In this document: positions 1 to 10,259 of the stretch, one piece after another
How positions within the stretch are numbered: position 1 is the stretch's first letter
Layout of the letters: each line of letters opens with the position of its first letter
Translations under genes and position numbers: made by a program
Assembly (NCBI GenBank): GCA_022592445.1
Contig: JABYQR010000064.1
Location: forward strand, 1-64,000
Direction of reading: 5' to 3'
DNA from: Cytidiella melzeri
Lineage: Eukaryota > Basidiomycota > Agaricomycetes > Polyporales > Irpicaceae
DNA length: 64,000 nucleotides
Notes under the pieces: generated by a model
What the model was told of the DNA's origin: nothing
Databases searched by the model: none
What the model saw: only the letters and a program-made list of their open reading frames with translations

Positions 1-385
1 CACAGACTAGGTAATTTGACCCTTCAAACCCGTGAACATGCTTTCGAGAGGAAAATCCATACTGGGTACGGAGTATGGTTGTGGCCTCGACTCTCAACGT
101 CAGTACCAAACGGACAAAGCAAAATACGTACGATCGTAGGACAATTTCTCACCGCGGCGCTACAGACCAGCAAGAGTCCGTCCCTCGTGTGTGATCTCGC
201 CTCGATTTTTGGCATGGGGTTCAGAGGTGATGCCGGCAGAGGCTGTCCACGCTTACGACAGAATCATGGTGAGGCAAAGGGATTTGTCCCGGGCGCAAAA
301 ATAGCATTCTTCCATGACGACTACCGTAATTTGCAGCGTCCCTGTAGATAGATGAGAGTATACATGTCCAGCCACCTTCCAAGTA
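1..385. other. no supportable gene at left edge
   Basis: An open frame on the plus strand (16-351) exists, but it has no recognisable domain, no splice pattern and no family resemblance. The stretch is probably 3' flank of the SVIP-like gene or of a gene beyond the window edge. Confidence 0.4.
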
Positions 386-849
386 CTAGTCCCACTAGAT
401 TGACGGCACCCTCAGTTCTCTTGCGGTAACCTGGCAAGACAGCGAGAACATGCACTCACCACGATCCTCTCTTCCTGACGTGGTTCCGGAAGTTTGGGAG
501 CAGCTTTGCTCGCCTCCACTTGCGCAGCGAGGCGACCGCTCTTGGGGTTTGAGCCAACGACGCCTCTGGCCTGGTTCTACACGAGGCGGGCTCAACATGT
601 CAGTTTCCATCTGAAGAACGCAAGAACGAAGCAAGATGACAGTCAACCTACCGCTTTCAGGCGTTGTTCAGCTGCCTGCGCAGCTGCCACTTTGGGGTCT
701 GGCCGCTGCTGAGCAGCACTAGTAGTCTCAGTACTACCCTGAACGTCCGTGTCTGTGTCGAGCCTGTGTCCAGCACCCCGTTTAGAGCTCATCTTCGAGC
801 CTATTTTCAATCCGTGTTTCGAGCCCAGCTTCGATTCGGTCGAACCCAT
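386..849 (-). CDS. small VCP/p97-interacting (SVIP-like) protein
   Basis: Predicted 107-aa protein from three exons (849-652, 576-460, 394-386), all joined in phase 0. The N-terminus MGSTESK fits an N-myristoylation signal, as in animal SVIP. The middle reads DPKVAAAQAAEQRLKA followed by ARGVVGSNPKSGRLAAQ, an Ala/Gln-rich amphipathic helix and an NP-K-G-LA-Q segment resembling the SVIP family. SVIP binds the AAA ATPase p97/Cdc48 and modulates ER-associated degradation at membranes. The final exon codes only Trp-Asp-stop, giving a C-terminus IVWD. The acceptor for exon 2 (end at 576) was preferred over an upstream ATG because it restores the conserved block. The p97 role is inferred from family resemblance only. 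Confidence 0.6.
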
Positions 850-1035
850 TGTTTATGGTGAGAGCGTAGTGTGCAAAGCCAAGGGAGGATCATAACGGTA
901 GGACCCAGGTTATGTATAAAGCTAAGCGCCCGCAGTATTGTTGATTTCTGTTGCTTACACACAACTACATTGGTTGGTATCACGCGGCGAAATGATAGAT
1001 GAGTACATGAGCTATGTTACGAATGAGACCCACGC

Positions 1036-1853
1036 TCATGCTACAGGAGAAGTGGGAAGGTCGCGATAATGCTCCCTGCTACGGTCTTCTCTGCGACCGA
1101 ACAGGCTTTGGGGTAGGCCAATATCGTTCGAAGTATTCTTAGGTAGAGCAACATTAGCGATAACATAAAGCCCAACAAGATTGAGAGTCTTACCTCCCAC
1201 CATCGCCTTCCTGCATTCCACGGGACACTGGTATCGAATCCAGCCTTCAGCATTCTGTTCTTGATACCGGCACCGAGAAGGAGGCCAAATACGATCAAGA
1301 GGAACATGGTCACAACGAATTGATCCCTGGGAGAATCTCGCTCTAAAAGCAGGCAATAGCACAGTGAGCCAATGCAAGTGCGCAAACTCGGTATACGACG
1401 GATATACTCACGGAAACATCTGGCTTCCACATCTCCCTCTTTCCCAGTAGCCGTGTCAGGATCGGCATCACCGAGAGTTGCACCGGCACATATGGCCAAA
1501 TTCTGGTTGAGACACCATTGCTTCGTGCATGAGAGGCAGGGCTTGTTGGGATTGTCAGGAAGTGAGAGATGTAAAATGGTGTAATTGGATCCAAAGCAAA
1601 TACCTACAAATGCCAATTAGTCAATGAGTCGCTCTGATATAAGCCTCGAACGAGATAGTACGTACATTTGCAGAAGTTGGTGGCTTCCCATTTATGTGGT
1701 AGTGCAGCCTGAGCGGATAGCTATGAAAGTCATCGCTGGCTTGCATCAGATTTGATTAAGGCAGGAACAGAGAACACATACTGAAAAGAACACGAGCATG
1801 AGACACGTTAATAACGTTAGGCTGCATATGTTCCGCGAGCATAGCATGGACAT
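1036..1853 (-). CDS. cysteine-rich small membrane protein of the fungal secretory pathway
   Basis: Predicted 189-aa protein from five exons (1853-1782, 1720-1666, 1603-1412, 1342-1194, 1137-1036); all phases close. An N-terminal hydrophobic signal peptide (about residues 12-28) is followed by a lumenal domain with paired cysteines (FCKCICF, CLSCTKQWCL, ICAGA, ARCFQRDS). One transmembrane segment (VVTMFLLIVFGLLLGAG) and a short cytosolic tail follow. I recognise the CKC-CF / C-C-WCL / CFQRDS pattern as a conserved, uncharacterised fungal membrane-protein family. No enzymatic motif is visible. It is transcribed divergently from ARP1 with 208 bp between the two start codons. Topology is inferred; function is unknown. 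Confidence 0.75.
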
Positions 1854-2061
1854 GGTCGTTAACAAGAAACATTAGCTGAGAGGAAGCGCCCATGTGTGGA
1901 CGCGTCTTCGAGATTCATTCACTGGCACGACCAAAACCTTTCGCGATACTTGGCTCCAGCTTTGCCACCGCATCCCTCTCAGCTCTGTAGACCTATCTCT
2001 GTGCGACGTTGATTGAATAATCCGTCGTTGTGCAAGTCTTCAAACAAAAAAGCTGGGTCCG
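1854..2061. promoter_or_regulatory. shared divergent promoter region
   Basis: This 208-bp gap separates the start codons of the cysteine-rich membrane protein (minus) and ARP1 (plus), so both core promoters must lie here. No convincing TATA box was seen. Confidence 0.5.
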
Positions 2062-3705
2062 ATGGCTGAGTTTGAGGATGTCCTGACCAACCAGCCAGTG
2101 GTGATTGATAACGTACGGGGACACATCCTCACCTCTTCACAGACAATCGCTGAGTACGTCTCTCCTCATGCTCTGTACAGGGCTCTGGCACAATCAAGGC
2201 AGGCTTCGCCGGACAAGACCACCCAAAATGTTTCTTCCCGTCTTTGTGCGTCTTCACGGTTAGAGCCACACCTGCACGCGCGATACCTGAATGCTCACTA
2301 CGCGACCGTTCGCGTTTCTTGTCCTGTTCTATGCATTTGCATACAGTGTCGGTCGACCGAAGCACATACGCGTCATGGCGGGCGCACTAGAAGGCGATAC
2401 CTTCATCGGGCGGAAAGCGCAAGAGTTCCGAGGGCTGCTGAAGATCAAGTATCCCATGGAGCATGGGATAGTGACAGACTGGGATGATATGGAGAGGATA
2501 TGGAGTTGGGTGTACGCTGAGGAGTTGGGAACTTTGAGCGAAGAGGTACGAGGATGTTACTCCAACACGAAGTGAACGGAGAATGATGCCAAAGACATCT
2601 TTAGCATCCAGTGTTATTGACAGAAGCACCGCTCAACCCACGGCAAAATCGAGACATAGCCGCACAAATATTCTTTGATACTTTCAACGTTCCAGCGCTG
2701 TATATTTCTGTACAAGCTGTTCTGGCTCTGTAAGTGCGACATCCGCTATCTTCTGACATTTGCTCAAATTTACCTCCAGCTACTCGTCAGGACGGACAAC
2801 CGGTGTCGTGTTGGACTCAGGTGACGGTGTGACACATGCTGTGCCGGTCTTTGAAGGCTTTTCTATGCCACACGCGATTCGGAGAGTGGATGTGGCTGGA
2901 CGGCAAGTGTACCCCCTTTCCCTCCAGGCGAACACAAGATTAACAAGAACCACAGTGACGTGACCGATCATCTACAGCTTTTACTTCGCAAGTCAGGCCA
3001 TCACCTACACACGACGGCAGAACGGGAAGTTGTCCGGACAATAAAGGAAAAGTGCTGCTACGTCGCCCTGCATCCATCGAAAGAAGAGAAGGACTCCCAG
3101 GGGCGAGTCGAAGAATTCAAGCTGCCGGACGGGAACACAGTCCAGGTTCGGTGTCTCGTCTCTTCGTGCAGATCCGCTAGTAGACGGTTAATTATGTCGC
3201 CTCTTTACAGCTCGGCCCCGAACGCTTCCGCGCGCCCGAGATTTTGTTCAACCCAGAACTCATTGGGCAGGAGTATGTCGGTGTCCATCAGGTGGTTGTA
3301 GACGCAATCAACAGAGTAGACCTTGACCTGCGGAAAAGTTTGTTCTCAAATATTGTCCTCAGCGGAGGCACCACGCTGTGCAAAGGTAAGAAACCATCAC
3401 TCGACTTTCTCTGGAAACGTAACTCACGACATCCCTCTCAGGATTCGGAGAGCGTCTGCTCAACGAAGTCAAGAATTTGGCGCTCAACAACGTCAAGATT
3501 AAGATATCTGCCCCTCCGGAGCGAAAGTATTCTACATGGATCGGTGGATCGATCTTGGCGGCGTTGAACACCTTCAAGAAGGCACGTGTATCTCCCGTCT
3601 GCGCCTCACTGGCTTTGAAACTGACCTGCGCGCCGTCAGATGTGGGTGTCGGCAGAAGAGTACCAGGAGGATCCAGACATCATCCACAAGAAGCTTGGGT
3701 TCTGA
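2062..3705 (+). CDS. ARP1: actin-related protein 1 (centractin), dynactin filament subunit
   Basis: Predicted 377-aa protein from nine exons: 2062-2112, 2181-2245, 2347-2545, 2605-2729, 2780-2902, 2956-3145, 3211-3385, 3442-3581, 3640-3705. The protein starts [17 protein letters not shown] and shows actin-fold landmarks: the first phosphate loop ([11 protein letters not shown]), GRPKH, the second phosphate loop ([12 protein letters not shown]), and the C-terminal [10 protein letters not shown] block followed by MWVS. Length and N-terminus match Arp1/centractin rather than actin. Arp1 builds the short filament of dynactin, which links dynein to cargo. Introns 5 and 8 appear to use GC-AG splice sites (donors at 2903 and 3582), since only those restore conserved actin sequence in phase. 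A second dynactin subunit lies at 46.2 kb. Confidence 0.95.
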
Positions 3706-4598
3706 TCCGACTTGTATAGTGCTGTAGGTGGTTTGGAAGTCTCGCTTTCCGGTCCCATTCGGTGCAAGCATATCCTATCTTATGATATCCAGTATGATAA
3801 CCCACATTCACCGTAATGTTTACACGTCTCAAACGGGCGTGGACAACCCTCTCACACTCAATGAGGCTGAGTTTCAAACGCCTCGCCTGGCTTTCGGCAC
3901 CCCTCAACCCCGCGGTGAATTAAAACTCATTTCGCGCGTGTGCCAGCATACGGGAGTATGAACGATCATCATCGTGTGTGCATGGCGGATCCGGGTGGTG
4001 TGTGTTCTGTGCGATGGCTTTTATATGATTTCATGTATGATCTGATTTCATCTCCCACTGCACTGCAAACCTGGTCTGCGTGGATCTGCTTCCGTTTTCC
4101 GAGGCTATTTCATCGCCGAGTTCGCGACGATCGACCTTTACCTTTAAACGGACTCTGAACGTTTGAACTGGCACAGTGCCTTTTCGAACTCAAGACTGAT
4201 ATTGCGGAGTACGCGCTGGGTAAGAAAAAACGTTGAGTACAGGCGATCATTTTTTTTCCTCGTCCGTCGGGTCGCTGTATAAAGCATATCCAAGCATCGT
4301 ACAAAATAGCACTACAAAAAGCAAAGCAGCAGCACAGCGACAGAAGACAGAGATCATTACAAAAGCAGGAGACATAACATAAGCCTACATATTGTACCTC
4401 ATGGATTGCGCGAGCGTATGAATGAGCGGCGAAATAGTGGGGGGCATGGCATTAATTATCTACGAGAGTCCCGGTCGGTTAGTTGGCGTTAGGTGCGCGA
4501 CTGGAAATTCTTGGCAGCGGCGGAAAGGACAAAATTACGGAGTCGAGCAGAGCCCCGAAGAATAAACGATTGCCGAGAGGTATGGGTCATGGAGGAGG
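3706..4598. other. tail-to-tail intergenic region, no gene seen
   Basis: This is the 3' flank shared by ARP1 (plus) and the bZIP gene (minus). Only short, composition-driven open frames are present. It contains T-rich and A-rich stretches (about 4223-4330) that could serve polyadenylation on either strand. Confidence 0.5.
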
Positions 4599-6067
4599 TC
4601 ATGAGTGCATGTCTTCGTTGTTGTCGCGGCGTGGCCGCTTATTCGGGTTTATGCTCCCGTTGAGGTTGATTCCAAGCCCAAGACCTCGGGCAGAGAGAGC
4701 ATCGACCGCTGCTTTTGCAGCGCCTTCAGATGATCTCCTTGTTCGTCCACGAGATCGTCTGAGCGCGCCAAACGCCTGCGCTTTGATGACCGCTAGTGTG
4801 CCTGAAATCGCAGGAGAAGGTGAGGGAGAGCGGGACGTTCGTGAAGACGACGCGGTAGGAGGTAGTGCACTGCGAGGCGGCCGTCCGTCCTGATGGTCAC
4901 TGCCGTCGCTTCCGCGATCGTCCGATGTGTTGTCGGCTCGCGAGTAGGGGGTGGGTACCATATTTGGGTTAGGCATGGAGTTGGCGCGTGTGGCTGCTAA
5001 GCGGTAACGCAGAGCATCACCCATTGATCCTGCTATCGGAATATCAGCCGTTCCGCCGTGCAAAGTGAGCTCGCGAGAGCCCACGGGTCGACGGTAGTCC
5101 TGCATGACTGGATTTTCAGGAAACGTGAATTGATAAGGGGCGGGCCCAAGGGAGGTGGAGGACGTGGACGTGGGAGTGGATGCGGGCGAAATCGAGCGGC
5201 TAGCAGGGTACATGTAAGGCGTCCCGTTGGTTAATTTCGTGTCGTCGACAACGCCGCCGTATTGATGGGGATAAGCAATGTCAGAGGCTGTGAGAGTGGG
5301 GGACTCGACATAGGTCGGAGACTGCGAGCCATCTACGGCTTGATGGTCGTTTGGTGGCTGAAGCCCTTGCTGCTGCCATGAGTCGTCTGCAGGGTTAGAC
5401 CCATCCAGAGTGTACGGCGCATATGGAGCATAAGACCCCGGCCGTGCGACAACTGAGTTGCTGCCGTTCACTCCAGGGTATTCGAGAGCAGGAGAGCGCT
5501 GTGGGTATTCCGGAGGAGGCCCAGCGTTGTAGCCGTTCAGAGAAGTGGACGATTCGGCAGAGAAGCGGATTCTTGGGTCGTAGTGGCTTGGGCTCACGGA
5601 TGCCATCCTGCTTGGCGCGGCCACGGGCGATGAATGGATCTGAGCGTACGAAGGGAGCACCGAGTCGTCTGAAGGATCTGGAGGCATGCCTGTCTTCTTC
5701 GTCTGCCACAACGCCCTCCAGAACTTCTCGCGGTCGCGGGCCTCATTGCGCAACCTGACGGTCTCTATGCGTAGTTTGTCGGCGTCGGCCTTGGATGCCC
5801 TGCAAGACTCTTGCAGCTGTATGACCACCGCCTCGAGGTTAGTGACTGTGTTGAACGAAGTCAGAGACGAAGGTGGGTTGCGAAACGAAGGATCGTAGCT
5901 GCACCTGTCTCTTCGAGAGTCGCAATGTAGTTGGCGCGTCTGGCACGGAAGGCGGCCTGTGCGTCGGCGTTTTTCTTTTTCCTGTCGGTCTGGTCAGCGA
6001 CCATGGTGTCGTCTGAGCCGGCCTTTGAGAGGATGGATGTGGTGGGACTGAGCCCGTTGTGAGGCAT
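4599..6067 (-). CDS. bZIP transcription factor, fungal AP-1-like basic region
   Basis: Predicted 469-aa protein from two exons (6067-5905 and 5845-4599). The basic region DRKKKNADAQAAFRARR (about residues 28-44) has the N-x-x-A-Q-x-x-F-R-x-R-R signature of fungal Yap/AP-1-like bZIP proteins. It runs directly into a leucine zipper (IATLEET, then NLEAVVIQLQE and further heptads). The intron falls inside the zipper. The rest is long, Ser/Pro-rich and low-complexity, as usual for activation regions, and ends in a basic RGRTRRSS patch. The cysteine-rich redox domains typical of Yap1 are not apparent. The start is the first in-frame ATG; upstream in-frame extension has only a GTG. It should act in the nucleus as a dimer; target genes are unknown. 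Confidence 0.85.
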
Positions 6068-6596
6068 CACCAGGAGATGGTGGTGTGGGTATAAAAATGA
6101 GAGAGAAATGGGGGCTATAAATTGACACGAGGATGGAGAGGCTGCTGCAGCCGATTCGATCACGACACTAATCCTCTCAGAGCAATTGATTTAGGAAATA
6201 TGCCATATCAATTCTTCCTTTTATTCTTTTTTTTTTGTCTGAGCACAGAGACCAGATCTACAGTCGGCTAACTGTTAATTCAGCGTTGCAACACGCAAAG
6301 CACAACCCAATCGATGTGGCCTTTCCCCGAGTCTCGCTGCCTAACTCTCCTGGCTGGTCCGGGTTCCGACCTCCAGCTCGCAGCTACGGCCCAGATACAC
6401 GGTTCACACCCTTCCCTGTGACCACCACGCGTCTCCAAAGCCTGTTCTGTACCGTAATCCCCGTCCTGAGAAAGGGCACTAGGCCTCCCGTCCTCGCCCA
6501 CCGCGTCACCGACCGTCGCAGGCGCGCCCGTCCATCGTCTGCTCCCGACCGACAGCCGCGCCATGCGGCCATCATGCTTCGCTTCGCACAACTTCT
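6068..6596. other. bZIP promoter / APC4 3' flank, no gene seen
   Basis: Upstream region of the bZIP gene and 3' flank of APC4. A pyrimidine run with about a dozen consecutive T residues (6216-6239) resembles the poly(dA:dT) tracts common in fungal promoters. A plus-strand open frame here (6235-6600) shows no family resemblance. Confidence 0.45.
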
Positions 6597-9500
6597 CTAG
6601 CCAGCCGCAGTCTCCATCTCGTCTTCCTCGTCTTCCTCCCCTTCCATATCCAGCACCTCCAAAGCCTGTCCTGCACTGTCAAGAACACAGGCGACCCTGC
6701 GCCCCACCCTTCCGTTGACAGCGAGTGATACCGTACTGCCATCCTGACAGCCGACCAGGTCTCGGCATCCTATCATCGGGATGGGGACTGCTGCTATCTA
6801 CGGCGAGACATAGTGAGATACCGCCGCACCACACCCCCATTAATAACAGGAGGACCCATACCTGTCCATCTCTCACTCGCTGCAACAGATCCAACATGAG
6901 GCCTTCCCGTGTCACGCTAGCTACGTGGCCTGGCGGTGCATCCTCGTACACCAAATCGGCGTAACCGATTGTCGCGATGGACGTCGCGCCTGATAGCGCC
7001 CCGTTAGTGATCATCCCACGTTGCAATCTCGTGGCGTTCGTAGACGCACCCTGCTCTTGATCGAGTGGCCGGTACACAATTATGAGCACTTGCTCGTCGA
7101 AGAACTCGGCGTCGAGCACCTCAATCGGGACGGCGTGTTCGTCCGCTTCCGTAGGGGCTATACAGCATTGCAGGGAAACGAAGCTGATAGAATGTGCCAA
7201 CTCGCTACCGTCTTTGGCGTGGTGCATCCGCACCAAGAATACTAGTTTTCAGGATACATCAATCATCAATACATTATTAGTATCTCGCACTGATCAGGCA
7301 CTGGGCACGTACAGTAGCTCGTTTGATCAGCATGAGGTGTCTGGATGGCCAGATATTGCAAAAAGGAGTTACCCTGCGCAACATGAGCTGGTGTTTCCGG
7401 ATAGAGTTGATTCACCGGACCTTGCTTGTATCATTGCGCTCCCTCATAAACGTAGGGGCATCGGACGAGCTGTGCATGTCGAGTTCTCGAAGAGAGCCCG
7501 AGAGCTGCCCGAAAGAACCCGCAACGATCGCAGCGCTCGAGGTCGCGCTGGCGGCACCGTGGAAAATTGCTTGGCAGTGGGTGGAGAGATCCTGCACCAA
7601 GAGGTTCAAGTTCCTGTTTGCACGTGAATGGTCAGGTAGTTCTATAATCTACATCGTTGTCAGTGAGCAGGGTTAGCAGCATATGACATAGTATCGATCA
7701 CAATAGAATTGCACGCACAGGGGGCCATGCCAGTCCTTTCTTGATTACTTCTCGCGCTTTCGTCGCGGCTGCTTTGACTTCATGGAACGTTTGCGTTGAA
7801 TCACCAAATTCCCTACTTTTGTAATTCGGAATATCTCCTGTAAACCATTTGTCTATAGAGCTGACTACCAGTCCTGAGTCCAAGTAGTCGTGGACTTCGA
7901 GGAGGTCATGCCTCTGCGGAATAGGGTCGGCTCCGGCGGCGGTCGGACGAGCAATTTCTTCGCGTACATTACCTCATGGTTGAGACGTGCATCATGAGCG
8001 CATGCTGGCAGAAGGGGCTCACCGAATCTCAACCAAATCATGAATTCCTTGAAACGCAGCAGCTCTGCTCGCGCACTGGCAGCTAGCCAATGAGCGCAAA
8101 TGACTGCTCGTTCTGCGTGCTCCATACAGAACTTGATCTGATCATGCTTAAGTCCGCTTGAAGAGTATTGAGGCCTTCGCACCTACACGCTCAACGCAGG
8201 TTTTGCCTGAAGAGGACAAACACTCACAGCCGGGACCATCCATAAACTTCCTGTAGCACAATATGGAGTCGCTGGCAAGCAGGAGCTAATCTTCGAGAAG
8301 AGTAATCTCGCAGCCTCGTCAAAGCCTCTGTGACACTTGATTCCCACTTTTGAAGGCCCTGTGGACATTGTGCATTAGCACCGCTTCTACCGCTGCACGC
8401 CAGACAACACGCACCCGCTCACTCATCAGTTCCCCGCTGCCAAAGAAGTCAGTTATTGCGTCCGATGCCTTGCCAGTGGTGAGGAGCATTGCGAGATCTA
8501 GTATAGCATTCGGCTCTTTCTCTGCAGGTTGAAATTTAGGGTTGACAAACTCAAGGTAAAGGTCCCATACGCACGTCCGAACCCCTCTCTTTGTCTTTTC
8601 TCAAGTGCCTTCACCCAATTCGGCCCAAGCTCTCTTGCGCCGGTATTGGTTGGTGACCCGAACCACGCGACTTGCATCTCTTTCACTACACGTATAGCAT
8701 ACCAGGTGAGCTCGCGACACGAAGAAGATGCTCGTGCCAAGTCTCGCAGAAATCGATCACCCAAGAAAGGCGTGTAGACGACGGTTGGGCATAGGGCAGT
8801 GTGTCTAACGCCGTCCGGTGAGCGTGTCTGTGGATGGAGGAACAGGGCAGCATTCCTCTGGTTGTGTATGGAGGTGATCACAGAGGGGTAGCCGAGTTCG
8901 ATCACTCCAAGGGGATAACTGCCATCCAGGAAGCCATAGATGTTGCCACCCTCGTCGGAGACGACCAAAATGCTATTCACATTCGAGTCATCAGTTTCGT
9001 CAAGCTCCTCGCCGGGATGGTTTTCTTTGCTACCTGCGACCTGAGCTTGGATGGACGCAGCAAGACGATCAGCTGGTAAGGTAGGCCACGAGGAGATAAC
9101 TTCTGGTACCAAACGCTGCGTTGGGGGTTTCCCACTGCCACCCTTAAAGGCGAACAAATCTGTAGCCCTAGAGGAAGATGAGCATGAGACTCGGCGCTCT
9201 TCATCTGAGACGCACGATAATGGCTGAGACTCGTCGTGCAGTGCGTCAAGCAGCGGCTGGGTCCTCAATATCGCATGGGCAGAACCCGCCTTTAACGAAT
9301 GAGCATAAAGTCAGATCAACGGCCGATGCTACTCACAATGTCTCCGCCACGCTTGAATATATCCGGTATATCAGCCTTCTTCTCGGTTCGAGACTCCTTC
9401 AACCACCAGATGTGCGATAGTGTTGTGTTGTTGGATGCATGAGGTGGAACGGGCAGGGTCCTATCTTGTTGGCCGGTTTGTAGAGAATGAAGCGTGATCA

Positions 9501-9823
9501 AAGGTGGATTACTCGCGACAGCAATGTATTGACCTGGTATACTGAGGTTCAGCTCATAATGTGAGCGCATACATCCAGCGCAGATTAGACTTACCATCTG
9601 GGCTCCACGCAATATCGACTATCTCATGACTGCCGGTTGACTCTCTCTCAATATCCACCTCCCACTTCTTCGAGCCTGTCATCTTCCATAGGCTGATTTT
9701 ATCCTTCCCGACTGCGTGTACCACAACTACGACCAGATCTTTATCTGGGCACCATGATGACCGCAAAATGCTGGAACGAGCTGGGAACCTGATATTCTCG
9801 ATAGAGGTCGGAACTTTGTTCAT
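6597..9823 (-). CDS. APC4: anaphase-promoting complex subunit 4
   Basis: Predicted 884-aa protein from eleven exons: 9823-9595, 9533-9337, 9289-8575, 8521-8415, 8358-8228, 8174-8023, 7972-7719, 7648-7421, 7373-7313, 7241-6862, 6797-6597. Phases close throughout. The N-terminus (CCPDKDL-like SSWCPDKDLVVVV, then DIAWSPDGQYIAV) is the degenerate WD40 repeat region of Apc4. The middle (EPNAILDLAMLLTTGKASD, then GLQKWESSVTEALTRLRDY and RFKEFMIWLRF) is the conserved helical Apc4 domain. It ends in an acidic tail EGEEDEEDE. Apc4 is a scaffold subunit of the APC/C ubiquitin ligase that controls cyclin and securin destruction. The gene lies downstream of DRS1 on the same strand. Confidence 0.93.
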
Positions 9824-10259
9824 CTTGCACGTCGTCTTGAGTGAGTGCCACTGGATTACCGGGTCTCGTGCCTGAAACTCTGCGAACTCTAACTCACAGT
9901 GCCAGCTGCAGATGACAGCTCAGACAGCTATATTGATGTCTGACCAAAATCCTATCAACGAGTCGGAGGAGTGGAGAGAGGTCAAGGTCGGGGCAAGTAG
10001 CAGAGGTTTATCACTAGGCGTTTATGAACGCGCAGACGCTCGTTTTGGACGCGACGTGAACCTGACGCGTTCGCGTAAAATGGACGTACGTGCGCGTAAC
10101 GTGACACATAACTCGACACAAAATCTTGAGCTCGGATGCACCACATTTGTCAGGATGTGACAATGTATAGAGCATGCAATCGGGGAAACTCAAAAAGTGA
10201 ATCTCGAGTGAATCAAGCAAACAGAAAGCAGGCGCAATCAAGTGCAAACGAGCCTGAGA
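9824..10259. promoter_or_regulatory. APC4 upstream region
   Basis: A 436-bp gap between the DRS1 stop and the APC4 start, both minus strand, so it holds the APC4 promoter. It contains an ACGCGT hexamer (10065-10070), the core of the fungal MCB element bound by MBF-type G1/S factors, about 245 bp upstream of the start. Such a short match can occur by chance. Confidence 0.35.

Noticed and set aside
16..351. Open frame on the plus strand at the left edge
   Set aside because: No recognisable domain or splice support; frame length is consistent with chance in GC-rich DNA.
6235..6600. 121-aa plus-strand ORF opposite the bZIP promoter
   Set aside because: Arg/Pro-rich composition, no family resemblance, ends at the APC4 stop region.
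9912..10160. 82-aa plus-strand ORF in the APC4 promoter
   Set aside because: No homology and no Kozak-like context.
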